This document shows, piece after piece, positions 1-7,393 of a DNA stretch of 64,000 nt. Position numbers and translations under genes: made by a program. Below the pieces are notes generated by a model, which saw only the letters and a program-made list of their open reading frames with translations, made no database searches and was not told the origin of the DNA. How positions within the stretch are numbered: position 1 is the stretch's first letter; each line of letters starts with the position of its first letter. Location of the stretch: positions 23,392-87,391 of the forward strand of contig CALFXJ010000059.1 in NCBI GenBank assembly GCA_937958105.1, written 5' to 3'. The DNA comes from an uncultured Cellvibrio sp. (GTDB taxonomy: Bacteria > Pseudomonadota > Gammaproteobacteria > Pseudomonadales > Cellvibrionaceae).

Positions 1-321
1 GGCTACCAGCTGGGCCGCTTCAGCATCACCGCCTGATTTGGCCAGTTTGATAGCTGCCAGCAAGGATTCTCCCAGATGAGCGACCACTTCGCGGCCAGGG
101 GTAACAGTCTCGGGATTCAGTCCTAGTTCTTCAAATACATTGAGCAGAACTTCATGGTGGGTCTGGGTCTCTTCCAGATAACTTTCCCACTCCTTGCGCA
201 GATCCTTATTAATAGCGCAGGAAATAGCGGCTTTATAGATTTCGATTCCGCCCTTTTCGGTTTCAAGTGCCTGATATAACAACTCGTGAATTTGCGATTT
301 CTTTCCTGATTTGCTGGCCAT
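1..321 (-). CDS. Ferritin-like four-helix protein (partial, C-terminus outside window)
   Basis: The gene runs off the left edge, so only the first 107 residues are visible. It starts MASKSGKKSQIHELLYQALE and continues as amphipathic helices rich in Glu. The motif ETQTHHEVLLNVFEEL resembles the E-x-x-H metal-binding helices of the ferritin/rubrerythrin-like fold. The ATG is at 319-321. Neighbours about 2 kb away also encode ferritin-like domains (2091-2603), so a role in metal or oxidative-stress handling is an inference from fold and context. The metal-site residues cannot be verified without the rest of the chain. Confidence 0.6.
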   Translation of the reverse strand, partial: MASKSGKKSQIHELLYQALETEKGGIEIYKAAISCAINKDLRKEWESYLEETQTHHEVLLNVFEELGLNPETVTPGREVVAHLGESLLAAIKLAKSGGDAEAAQLVA

Positions 322-521
322 GATCGTCTCCATTAACGGTTGCTTGATTTATTGGTCTAACTGATGAGTCAGTTACTTGATGTGACAATGGCTCCGTTGA
401 CAAATTCTCGCCCCGCTCAAGAAAAATAGGAAAAAGAGAAAACAAAAGTAGAGAATGACTCCACTGTCGTTTAAATATCAATTAAAGTATTTAACTACGA
501 AGTTAACCGAGGGAGATTTTT

Positions 522-851
522 ATGCCTGCATGGCTTCCGTTACTTAAAGCGTCCCTGCCTTATGTTACGCAGATTGTTGCGACCGCATTGCCAGCCTTTA
601 CCGCTAAGCCGGCGGAGGAGAAAACGGATGATTTGACGGCGCAGCAGATTGCTGAGTTGCAATCTGCTGCGACAAACAATGCAGAGTCCATTCATGTTCT
701 GGCGGAGAAGCTTCAACAGACGATCGAGGGTATAGAGCTGGCCGGAAACGATCTGCAGAAAAAACTTATCTTTTTCCAGCGGCTATCCTATGGCGCCTTA
801 GCCGTTGCGGCTGTCTCTCTGGTTATCGCGATCGTTTCGCTTCTGACCTGA
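522..851 (+). CDS. Small tail-anchored coiled-coil membrane protein, unknown function
   Basis: A 109-residue protein with a clear purine-rich ribosome site (gagggag) just ahead of the ATG. The N-terminus is hydrophobic (residues about 4-25), the middle (about 35-80) is a Gln/Glu/Ala-rich predicted helix with coiled-coil character, and the C-terminus (about 88-108) is a strong transmembrane helix ending SLVIAIVSLLT. This suggests a membrane-anchored helical protein, possibly topologically like small stress-linked membrane proteins. I do not recognise a family. Its last 29 bases overlap the 3' end of the convergent gene at 823-1191. Confidence 0.6.
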   Translation: MPAWLPLLKASLPYVTQIVATALPAFTAKPAEEKTDDLTAQQIAELQSAATNNAESIHVLAEKLQQTIEGIELAGNDLQKKLIFFQRLSYGALAVAAVSLVIAIVSLLT

Positions 852-1191
852 GCTCTGCGAGTTTTACCAGATCCTCGGGCGAAAAGGGCAGGTCGCCCGG
901 GCGTCTGCGTGCCTGAGGCGTTTTCTGATCTCCGGGGACGTCTGTCTTACGTTTGTTGCGTAACTGCTGATCAAGGGACTGCCGATAGTTAACGCAGCCT
1001 CGGATAAAGTCGGGCCAGTCCGGCAGAGGAGGAAAGGGGTCGGCCTTCTCCGGTAAAGCCTCCCACAGCGAGGGGTGATGCCAGCACAGATCCTGTCCCC
1101 CATTATCCCGATGCTCGCGAATTACGCTGCGTAATTTTTTTACCTCGTTGATCAATTCCTCTTGGGTCATGAAGTCGAGATCGTCATCCAT
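823..1191 (-). CDS. Hypothetical soluble protein
   Basis: A 122-residue hydrophilic protein. It starts MDDDLDFMTQEELINEVKKL, a predicted acidic helix, followed by a Trp/Pro-rich middle (WHHPSLWEALPEK, FPPLPDWPDF) and a basic, Arg/Lys-rich tail. The opening resembles bacterial proteins of unknown function that begin with an acidic helix and a WHHP or similar Trp/His element. A ribosome site (aggagcc in mRNA sense) precedes the ATG. No catalytic motif was recognised. Its 3' end overlaps the convergent membrane-protein gene, so the two mRNAs are antisense to each other over 29 nt. Confidence 0.55.
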   Translation of the reverse strand: MDDDLDFMTQEELINEVKKLRSVIREHRDNGGQDLCWHHPSLWEALPEKADPFPPLPDWPDFIRGCVNYRQSLDQQLRNKRKTDVPGDQKTPQARRRPGDLPFSPEDLVKLAELRSEAKRSR

Positions 1192-1466
1192 ACCTGGCTC
1201 CTTCTGTTGGTGTTATTGGTAAATCCTCAATCATTCTGCGTCTTATTGCAAACAGGTACCGGCTTGTAATTCTTACATCAGGATTCGCTTTTCTGTGAGA
1301 GATTACATCAAACCTTTTTCACTGACGACTTTCACGCGCCGCAAAATCCGCATTTTGTCTTTTAAATTCTTCTTTTTGCGCATGAGTTCCGATTTATAGC
1401 GCGTCGGCATGGTTTTAGCTTAGTCATATAACCCGTTGGCAACTCTTTATGTGTTGGAGGAATATT

Positions 1467-2060
1467 ATGAGCAAGTTGAAATTATTATGGACTGGTCTTC
1501 TGGTTTTATCGTTGTCTGTCTTCAGTCTCGCCGCTAATGCAGACGTGGATGCAGAGGAATTCGTTGAAGAAGCATCGGCAAAAGGTCTGGCTGAGATAGA
1601 AACCGCGAGGATGGCATTGAACAAAGGAACAGCACCTGAAGTTAAGGCATTCGCCCAGCAGATGCTTGATGATCATACGGCAGCAAATAAAGAGCTGGCC
1701 GCTATTGCAAAGGGAAAAGACCTGAAAATTGCAGACGATGCGGAGCTTATGAACAAAGCCAAGGCATTTATCCTGAAACAGCGGGATGGTGAATCTTTCG
1801 ATGAGGCCTACGCCAATAACCAGGTTGTGGCTCACGAACAAACGATCGAACTCTTCCGGGAAGCGGTGAATCTCCGTGATCCTGAACTCAAGGCATTTGC
1901 TCAGAAGACCCTGCCAAAACTCGAGCATCATCTGCGGATGGCTCAGGACCTGGTTACACTGACATCTGCCGCCGAAGCAGAGGCGGAGAATCGTTACGAT
2001 GTCACGCCCGAAAGCCGTGGTGGAAGTCCTCGTCCGGCACCCGCAACCAGCCCACGGTAA
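1467..2060 (+). CDS. DUF4142 family exported protein
   Basis: The 197-residue product starts at the ATG at 1467, which has a GGAGG ribosome site 6 nt upstream; an upstream in-frame start at 1449 lacks one. Residues 1-26 form a signal peptide ending near SLAANA. The mature part is almost all helix and carries DUF4142 features: AEIETARMALNKGTAPEVKAFAQQM, then a second copy of the same pattern ending AFAQKTLPKLEHHLRMAQ. DUF4142 proteins are predicted periplasmic ferritin-like bundles of unknown biochemistry, common in stress-induced gene sets. It begins a four-gene run (spacers of 18-30 nt) with DUF892, a Cys-rich copper protein and a P450, so it is probably co-transcribed with them. The C-terminal 20 residues are a Ser/Pro/Arg-rich tail. 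Confidence 0.8.
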   Translation: MSKLKLLWTGLLVLSLSVFSLAANADVDAEEFVEEASAKGLAEIETARMALNKGTAPEVKAFAQQMLDDHTAANKELAAIAKGKDLKIADDAELMNKAKAFILKQRDGESFDEAYANNQVVAHEQTIELFREAVNLRDPELKAFAQKTLPKLEHHLRMAQDLVTLTSAAEAEAENRYDVTPESRGGSPRPAPATSPR

Positions 2061-2090
2061 TTCCGCGGAGAAGCGATCAAGGAGCCAGCA

Positions 2091-2603
2091 ATGACAACAG
2101 CCCATGTAGGACACCTGTTGGATTGGCTGCGTGATGCTCATGCTATGGAGCAGCAGGCCGAGGCCATGCTGAAGGATCTCGTCACCCGGCTGGAGCACTA
2201 CCCCAAGCTGCGCGCGCGCGTTGAAGTTCATCTGGAAGACGCGCGCCGCCAGCAGGACATGTTGAAAGGGTGCATTGAACGTCTGGGCAGCAGCCCGTCC
2301 ATATTAAAGGATCTGATGGGACGGGTAGTTGCGTTCGGGCAATCAGTATCGGGGATGATGGCGAGTGATGAAGTGGTCAAAGGGGCAATGAGCACCTATG
2401 TCTTCACGCACATGGAAATTGCGTCTTACACCATCCTTATTGCTGCTGCAAAAGCTATCGGTGATAAAGAAACCCAGCGCGTCTGCGAGGATATCCTGCA
2501 GCGGGAAATTGAGATGGCCGAATGGTTGCGGGGTTACCTGCCGGAAGTGACCAGGACGTATTTAATGCGCTCTGAACATACCGCAACGACCGTGAAGCGC
2601 TGA
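2091..2603 (+). CDS. DUF892 (YciE/YciF-like) ferritin-like protein
   Basis: A 170-residue all-helical protein. Visible family features are the opening helix with DAHAMEQQAEAMLKDL, the second helix RVEVHLEDARRQQDMLKGCI and the closing helix CEDILQREIEMAEWLRGYLP. The spaced Glu/His residues (E in AMEQQAE, E and H-x-x-D in EVHLEDAR, E in HMEIASYT, E in REIEMAEW) match the di-metal ligands of ferritin-like folds. Members such as E. coli YciF are induced under stress, but their reaction is not settled. The gene lies 30 nt after the DUF4142 gene and 18 nt before the Cys-rich copper protein, consistent with one operon. An aggagc ribosome site precedes the ATG. Confidence 0.8.
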   Translation: MTTAHVGHLLDWLRDAHAMEQQAEAMLKDLVTRLEHYPKLRARVEVHLEDARRQQDMLKGCIERLGSSPSILKDLMGRVVAFGQSVSGMMASDEVVKGAMSTYVFTHMEIASYTILIAAAKAIGDKETQRVCEDILQREIEMAEWLRGYLPEVTRTYLMRSEHTATTVKR

Positions 2604-2621
2604 ACCGATCAGGAGTGAAAG

Positions 2622-2951
2622 ATGAGCTTTCAAAAATATTCCACCTGTATTGATGCCTGCTACGACTGTGCCATTGCCTGTGATAACTGCTCAACAGCCT
2701 GCCTGGAGGAACCCGACGTTGCCCATATGGCAGATTGCATTCGGGCGGATATGGATTGTGCAGCCATGTGTCGCCTGGCTGCAGCAGCCATGACCCGGGG
2801 CAGCAGCTCAGTCAGGGAAATCTGCCAGCTGTGCGCCGAAATCTGTCAGAAGTGTGGGGATATCTGTGGCCAACACGAGCCAGCGCATTGTAAAGAATGC
2901 GCCAAGGCTTGCCATAAGTGTGCCAGTGAGTGCCGTAAATTGGCTGCCTGA
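2622..2951 (+). CDS. Four-helix-bundle copper-storage-type protein (DUF326/Csp3-like)
   Basis: The 109-residue product holds 19 cysteines, most in C-x2-C and C-x3-C spacing along helices (C9, C13, C16, C20, C23 and C27 in the first helix; then DCIRADMDCAAMC, EICQLCAEICQKCGDIC and HCKECAKACHKCASEC). This is the pattern of copper storage proteins, in which Cys lining a four-helix bundle bind many Cu(I) ions. No signal peptide or Tat motif is present, so it is of the cytosolic Csp3 type rather than exported Csp1. A good aggag site lies ahead of the ATG. Neighbours are ferritin-like proteins upstream and a P450 downstream. Copper binding is inferred from the family. Confidence 0.85.
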   Translation: MSFQKYSTCIDACYDCAIACDNCSTACLEEPDVAHMADCIRADMDCAAMCRLAAAAMTRGSSSVREICQLCAEICQKCGDICGQHEPAHCKECAKACHKCASECRKLAA

Positions 2952-2980
2952 GATTCCAGTCTGTATCAACAGGAAGTGCT

Positions 2981-4272
2981 ATGCCCGTTATCCCGCAAGA
3001 AAACACCCTCGATGGTTCGCTCGGCTTATTGCTTGACGGCAATCTGTATATTACCCGCCGCTGCGATAACTTCGAATCTGATATTTTTCAAACACGTCTG
3101 CTGCTTCGGACAACATACTGCATTCGCGGTGAAGAAGCGGCACGGGTGTTCTATACGCAGGGACGCCTGACCCGGCGCGGCGCGATACCGCCCACAGTGC
3201 TGATGCTGTTGCAGGACAAAGGTAGTGTAGCGACGCTGGATGATAAGGCACATCACTGGCGTAAACAGATGATGATGTCGTTGATGACGCCGGAACGGAT
3301 TCAGCAGCTGGTGGATTTGGTGGAAGAGCGCTGGTGTCACCGCTTAAGCGTCTGGCAAGCCATGGAAGATGTTGATCTGTTTGATGAAGTGCAGCATATC
3401 CTCTGCGGTGCGGTGCGGTGTGTGAGTGGTGTGGCATTGCAGTGAGCGATCGCGACCTGGATGAACGTACGCGGGAAATCGCGGCTATGATTGATGGCGC
3501 CGGTGCAGTGGGGTGGCGCAACTGGCGGGGTATCCTGTTACGACGACGTACAGAAAAATGGATTGAGGGCAAGATCAACGCTGTCAGAACACTCACGTTC
3601 GGACTTGATCAACCCAGTCCGCTGCAGGTTATCGCAACTCATCTTGATGATGGCGGAAATCGATTGTCCTCAGAGGTTGCTGCGATTGAAATGCTGAACC
3701 TCATCCGGCCAACTGTTGCCGTTGCCCGTTTTATTCTGTTCGCAGCGATTGCGTTGCATGAATACCCTGAAACAAGGCAGAAGATAAAAAATGGTGATGC
3801 GGGCTATCTCGAAGCTTTTGTGCAGGAAGTCCGCCGCTTTTATCCTTTCTTTCCGTTTATCGGCGGTATTGTCCGGCAAGCATTTACCTGGCAGGACTGC
3901 TCGTTTCCGGTTGGGGCGAGGGTGATGCTGGATGTTTACGGTACCAATCATGATGCACGGATATGGCAGGACCCTGATCGTTTTGATCCGGAACGTTTTA
4001 TTGGTCGGAACGACAGCCCCTATTCGTTTATCCCGCAGGGCGGTGGAGACTATATAACGAATCACCGCTGTGCGGGTGAAGCGCTAACCATTGCCTTAAT
4101 GAAACGGTGTATCGATTTACTGGTTAATGGAATGCAATATGAGGTTGTAGCGGAGAATACCGAGATTGATATGCGGCGAATGCCGGCTCTGCCTAAAAAC
4201 CCTCTATTTATTCGTCACGTGCAACCTGACATGGCAACGCGTGTTGCACAGAAAATGCGTATGAAAGCCTGA
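2981..4272 (+). pseudogene. CYP152-family fatty-acid peroxygenase P450, interrupted by a 5-bp duplication
   Basis: Two reading frames together match the H2O2-using CYP152 P450s (P450-BS-beta/OleT type, about 420 residues). The first frame, 2981-3445, gives the N-terminal half (SLGLLLDGNLYI, FQTRLLLRTTY, AHHWRKQMMMSLMTPERIQQL, ILCGAV). The second frame resumes at about 3418 and carries the active-site Arg-Pro (LNLIRPTVAVARF), EVRRFYPFFPFIGG, YGTNHD, PDRFDPERF and the haem-thiolate loop HRCAGEALTIALMK. Between them TGCGG is repeated three times. Removing one copy restores a continuous frame reading ILCGAVCEWCGIAVSDRD, which aligns with the family. The position equivalent to residue 85 of OleT (His for decarboxylation, Gln in BS-beta) looks like Ala (SVATLDD), so hydroxylation is likelier than alkene formation. 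It could be a true mutation, phase variation or a sequencing error. Confidence 0.85.
3404..3420 (+). repeat. TGCGG pentanucleotide tandem repeat (3.4 copies) at the P450 frameshift
   Basis: The sequence reads TGCGG three times followed by TG. With three copies the frame ends at a TGA at 3443-3445. With two copies the P450 frame stays open for the full family length. This short in-frame-breaking tract is the kind that changes copy number by slipped-strand mispairing. Confidence 0.85.
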
Positions 4273-4309
4273 ATGGTTCCCGCATATCCAGGAGAAGACT
4301 CCACTTTCA

Positions 4310-5029
4310 TTAACCGGATGTAAATTGCGGCGGATATTTTATCGTTTGTTTCTCACCCTGAGGATGTCCGTGAAGCTGCGCCTGATGCGAGCGAGCCAGC
4401 GCAAGCAGTCGAAGCACTTCTTCATCGGTGGTCTGGTCAAATTCCTCATACCATTGCCCTACAAAATAAAAGGGTTCCGGTGTAAGCAGACACACGGTTT
4501 CATCGGTCCATTTCGCCAGCTCGTTCAGCGTGCGCGTTGCTGCAACGGGAACGGCCATGACGACCTCCTCCGCGCGGGCGAGTCGGACAGCTTCAATGGC
4601 GGCCCGCATACTGGCGCCAGTGGCCAGGCCGTCATCTACAAGGATGATGCAATGGTCGCGCAATTCCGGCCAGGGTCGGTTTTCCCGGTAGATTTGCTCC
4701 CGTCGTTGTAACTCCTGAAGCTCCATCTCAGCTACATGTTCAATGATGTCGTCAGTGATGCGATAGGATTGGATGATGTCATCGTTTAGAATTCGGACGC
4801 CGCCATGAGCTATGGCTCCCATGGCAAACTCTTTGTGCCGGGGTAACCCCAGCTTGCGCACCATCAGCAAATCCAAGGGCGCGTTCAGTGCCACTGCCAC
4901 TTCATAGGCTACAGGTACGCCACCGCGTGGTAAGCCCATGACGATCACATTATCTTTATCACGGTAGGCAGAAAGTCGCGCCGCCAAGGCCTGTCCGGCA
5001 GTTTGTCGGTCGATCAATGGTTTCATCAT
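4310..5029 (-). CDS. Phosphoribosyltransferase-fold protein
   Basis: A 239-residue soluble protein of the stand-alone PRTase family often found in stress clusters. The PRPP-binding motif is CIILVDDGLATGASMRAA (about residues 147-164), with two acidic residues followed by the phosphate-binding loop. Other conserved parts are VMGLPRGGVPVAYEVA (about 30-45) and LMVRKLGLPRHKEFAMGAIA (about 55-74), which provide the flexible loop. The base or acceptor substrate is unknown, and some relatives are fused to hydrolases. Two Met codons in tandem (MMKPL) are both possible starts, with agggagaaca upstream. It faces the P450 gene tail to tail with a 37-bp gap and no evident terminator. Confidence 0.8.
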   Translation of the reverse strand: MMKPLIDRQTAGQALAARLSAYRDKDNVIVMGLPRGGVPVAYEVAVALNAPLDLLMVRKLGLPRHKEFAMGAIAHGGVRILNDDIIQSYRITDDIIEHVAEMELQELQRREQIYRENRPWPELRDHCIILVDDGLATGASMRAAIEAVRLARAEEVVMAVPVAATRTLNELAKWTDETVCLLTPEPFYFVGQWYEEFDQTTDEEVLRLLALARSHQAQLHGHPQGEKQTIKYPPQFTSG

Positions 5030-5145
5030 TTGTTCTCCCTGTCACTGCCTGTTAGAGTCGCCGGGGAGAGAGAATTCCTGAAAAGCATATAGAGCATTTC
5101 TACACTAGTAGAAATGGGGATAGAAAGGGAGCGAATAAGGGGAAT

Positions 5146-5177
5146 AAAAAAACGCAGGAATGGTTCCTGCGTTTTTG
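5146..5177 (-). terminator. Rho-independent terminator (bidirectional)
   Basis: CGCAGGAA (5153-5160) and TTCCTGCG (5164-5171) form an 8-bp stem with a 3-nt loop. A-runs lie on the left and T-runs on the right, giving a U-tract on either strand. It lies 30 bp after the stop of the outer-membrane protein gene on the minus strand. Confidence 0.9.
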
Positions 5178-5206
5178 GATTTTAAACTCGCTTAATCAGG
5201 AATCGA

Positions 5207-5926
5207 TTAGAAGCGGAAGCTGGCACCAACAGAGATAACATCAGCATTATCCCATTTGGTGAATTCAAGCTGGCCACTGATTTCCGGGGTAAAGAACTTG
5301 CGAGCGCGCAGCATGAAACCATCGTCATAGTCGTGATCTTTAAAGCCAGCACCTACGCTGAAGGTTCTGTCGAAGTAAAAATCACCGGCCAGATAAAATT
5401 CATCATGCGCATCGTAGTCGGAGTAGCCACCTTCCACGTTCAGGAAGTTGCCACCACCCAGAGGTACAACATATTTTGCATGGATGTTTGCGTCGTAACC
5501 GGGCTCATCCCAGTACACAGTCCATACGCGCAGGCCGGCCAGCGGTGTTACACCGAGACGCACACCCCAATCATTTTCAGTTGATTGACCATCGTAGTCT
5601 TGACGTTGGATTTCAGCAGCACCATAGAAAATGGTATCCGGCAGATAGAATTCAACACCTGCATTTACCACGTCTAAATCGTTGTTACCGATAACATACG
5701 CATTGCTTGCACGGTTGATAAAGGCAGCTTCGGCTAACGGGTTATTGCCTGGACGGACTTCCTGGAAATAGTATCTTCCGTAGACACCAAAGTAATCATC
5801 GCTGCCGCCAGCATCATGATCAACATCAGTGTAGTTCACACCCACTTCAAAATTGTAGTTTTGGGCCAGTGCAACACTGGATGCACAGGTCAGTGCCATG
5901 GTTGCTACTAAAGTTTTAAGTTTCAT
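5207..5926 (-). CDS. Putative outer-membrane beta-barrel protein
   Basis: The 239-residue product starts at MKLKTLVATMALTCASSVALA, with GGAGAA 6 nt before its ATG; an ATG four codons upstream has no better site. Residues 1-21 are a signal peptide. The mature chain alternates aromatic/polar residues in about 10-residue strands (YNFEVGVNYTDVDHD, YFGVYGRYYF, TFSVGAGFKDHDYDDGFML) and ends in VGASFRF with a terminal Phe, the outer-membrane barrel assembly signal. It is rich in Asp, with DVDHDAGGSDD and DHDYDD turns. It resembles small putative porins of unknown substrate found in pseudomonads and relatives. It is monocistronic, with a terminator downstream and a 255-bp AT-rich leader region. Confidence 0.75.
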   Translation of the reverse strand: MKLKTLVATMALTCASSVALAQNYNFEVGVNYTDVDHDAGGSDDYFGVYGRYYFQEVRPGNNPLAEAAFINRASNAYVIGNNDLDVVNAGVEFYLPDTIFYGAAEIQRQDYDGQSTENDWGVRLGVTPLAGLRVWTVYWDEPGYDANIHAKYVVPLGGGNFLNVEGGYSDYDAHDEFYLAGDFYFDRTFSVGAGFKDHDYDDGFMLRARKFFTPEISGQLEFTKWDNADVISVGASFRF

Positions 5927-6116
5927 GAAGTTCTCCATTGTGTAATCACATCAGCCTGCATGGTTAACGCAGGCGGCTCATTTTAATCCGTATCTCAGTG
6001 AAGTGTCATCTTGTATTGCACAAAATGAGAGGCGTATCGCGTAGACCTGCAGGACTTTACAGAAAAGTTGTTAAAAAAATCGGTGGGCTATCGCACAAAG
6101 ATGAGAAGCCTGAACA

Positions 6117-6152
6117 GAAGCTGAATCATTATTAAAAATTTTGTTCAGCTTC
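6117..6152. repeat. Inverted repeat between apaH and the outer-membrane protein gene
   Basis: GAAGCTGAA (6117-6125) and TTCAGCTTC (6144-6152) form a perfect 9-bp inverted repeat around an 18-nt A/T-rich loop. It lies 30 bp past the apaH stop and about 190 bp upstream of the outer-membrane protein start. There is no U-tract after it, so it may be a weak terminator or an operator. The rest of 5927-6181 shows nothing I can name. Confidence 0.35.
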
Positions 6153-6181
6153 CGTTCAGTTTCGCGAGAAATATTTTTTCT

Positions 6182-6991
6182 TCAATGGCAGGAGCAGCTA
6201 AATATTTTTTCATCTTCAAGACGCATTGCTGTCAATGAACCGCCCCAGACACAACCAGTGTCGATTGCATAGACGTTCGGTGTATTGGCCTGACCCTGCA
6301 AGGCGGCCCAGTGTCCGAAGATAATCTTGTTGTCCCGTGTTTTACGGTGTGTATGCGAAAACCAGGGAAGAAAGCCTGGTGGTGCTTCAGCGGCTTCGGC
6401 CTTGGTCTGCAGTTCCAGTTCACCCTCGGCGGTGCAGAACCGCATCCGGGTAAAGTAGTTGGTGATCAACCGCCAGCGGGCATCGCCGTTCAGTTCATCA
6501 GACCAGATTTTGGGTTCATTGCCATACATATTTGCAAGATAGCGCTCAAAGTTTTCACTTTGCAGAACCTGCTCAACTTCCTGTGCAAGAACCAACGCCT
6601 TGGCCAGATCCCATTGTGGTGGAATGCCGGCATGTACCATCGTAAATTTTTTATCCGGATCGTGGTGAACCAGCTTGCTGTTGCGCAGCCACTCGATGAG
6701 TTGCGGGCAATCATCCGCTTCGAGCAAAGCAGTCAAAGTATCTGACTTTCCGGGTTTTCGGTGGCCGAAAGCAAGCGCAAGAAAATGCAGGTCGTGATTG
6801 CCCAGTACCAGTGAAACGCTGTCGCGAATACTGTACAGATAACGCATTACCTCGAGCGAATCAGGCCCGCGATTTATCAGATCACCGGCAATCCACAGGC
6901 GGTCTTTATCCGGATTGAATTGAACTTCTTTCAGCAGGCACTGCAGTGGTTTCATGCAGCCTTGAATATCGCCAATGGCATAGGTGCTCAT
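6182..6991 (-). CDS. apaH: Bis(5'-nucleosyl)-tetraphosphatase, symmetrical
   Basis: This 269-residue metallophosphatase hydrolyses Ap4A to two ADP and also removes Np4 caps from RNA. The calcineurin-like metal motifs are all visible at the expected spacing: YAIGDIQGC (residues 4-12), IAGDLINRGPDSLEVMRYL (about 34-52), LVLGNHDLHFLALAFG (about 60-75), VHAGIPPQWDL (about 119-129) and the ApaH-specific PWFSHTHRKT...IIFGHWAALQG (about 213-240) then AIDTGCVWGGSLTAMRL. Length equals the family norm. It is the last gene of the lptD-surA-pdxA-rsmA-apaG-apaH run, 30 bp after apaG, the usual gammaproteobacterial order. Confidence 0.96.
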   Translation of the reverse strand: MSTYAIGDIQGCMKPLQCLLKEVQFNPDKDRLWIAGDLINRGPDSLEVMRYLYSIRDSVSLVLGNHDLHFLALAFGHRKPGKSDTLTALLEADDCPQLIEWLRNSKLVHHDPDKKFTMVHAGIPPQWDLAKALVLAQEVEQVLQSENFERYLANMYGNEPKIWSDELNGDARWRLITNYFTRMRFCTAEGELELQTKAEAAEAPPGFLPWFSHTHRKTRDNKIIFGHWAALQGQANTPNVYAIDTGCVWGGSLTAMRLEDEKIFSCSCH

Positions 6992-7021
6992 AAAAAAATC
7001 CGCCTGAAGATGATTGCGCGA

Positions 7022-7393
7022 TTAATGTATGGCGTGCGGCGGTACCAATGCAAACATGGGAATAGGCGCATCAAAGGTGCTGCCGTCATCGCGACGCATC
7101 TGATAGCTGCCTTCCATCATGCCGGTTTCGGTTTCGAGGATCACGCCACTCGTGTAGGTATAACTTTCACCCGGTGCGAGCAGCGGCTGTTCTCCGACCA
7201 CTCCCAGTCCTTTAACTTCCTGAAGTTTGTCTTTGGCATCGGTGATTCGCCAATGACGACTGATCAGCTGGGCATTGCTGTCGCTGTGATTGGTGATGGT
7301 AATGGTATAGGAATAAACAAACCGCTGAATCTCCGGGCGGGATTGTGCGGCAATGTAGCTGGTCCTTACTTGGATATGAATCGGGGCGTTCAT
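7022..7393 (-). CDS. apaG: ApaG domain protein
   Basis: A 123-residue protein of the ApaG family, a fibronectin-III-like fold of uncertain role linked to Co/Mg resistance phenotypes in enterics. Visible family motifs are RFVYSYTITITNHSD, LISRHWRITDA, VVGEQPLLAPGESYTYTSG and METETGMMEGSYQM-like segments (ILETETGMMEGSYQM), then FDAPIPMFALVPP. Length matches the family. Its ATG overlaps the rsmA stop by 4 bases (ATGA), so translation is probably coupled to rsmA. Confidence 0.95.
   Translation of the reverse strand: MNAPIHIQVRTSYIAAQSRPEIQRFVYSYTITITNHSDSNAQLISRHWRITDAKDKLQEVKGLGVVGEQPLLAPGESYTYTSGVILETETGMMEGSYQMRRDDGSTFDAPIPMFALVPPHAIH

Noticed and set aside
263..481. 72-residue minus-strand frame
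   Set aside because: It overlaps the ferritin-like gene start in another frame, has no ribosome site and no family similarity.
864..1103. 79-residue minus-strand frame
   Set aside because: It lies within 823-1191 in another frame and has no support.
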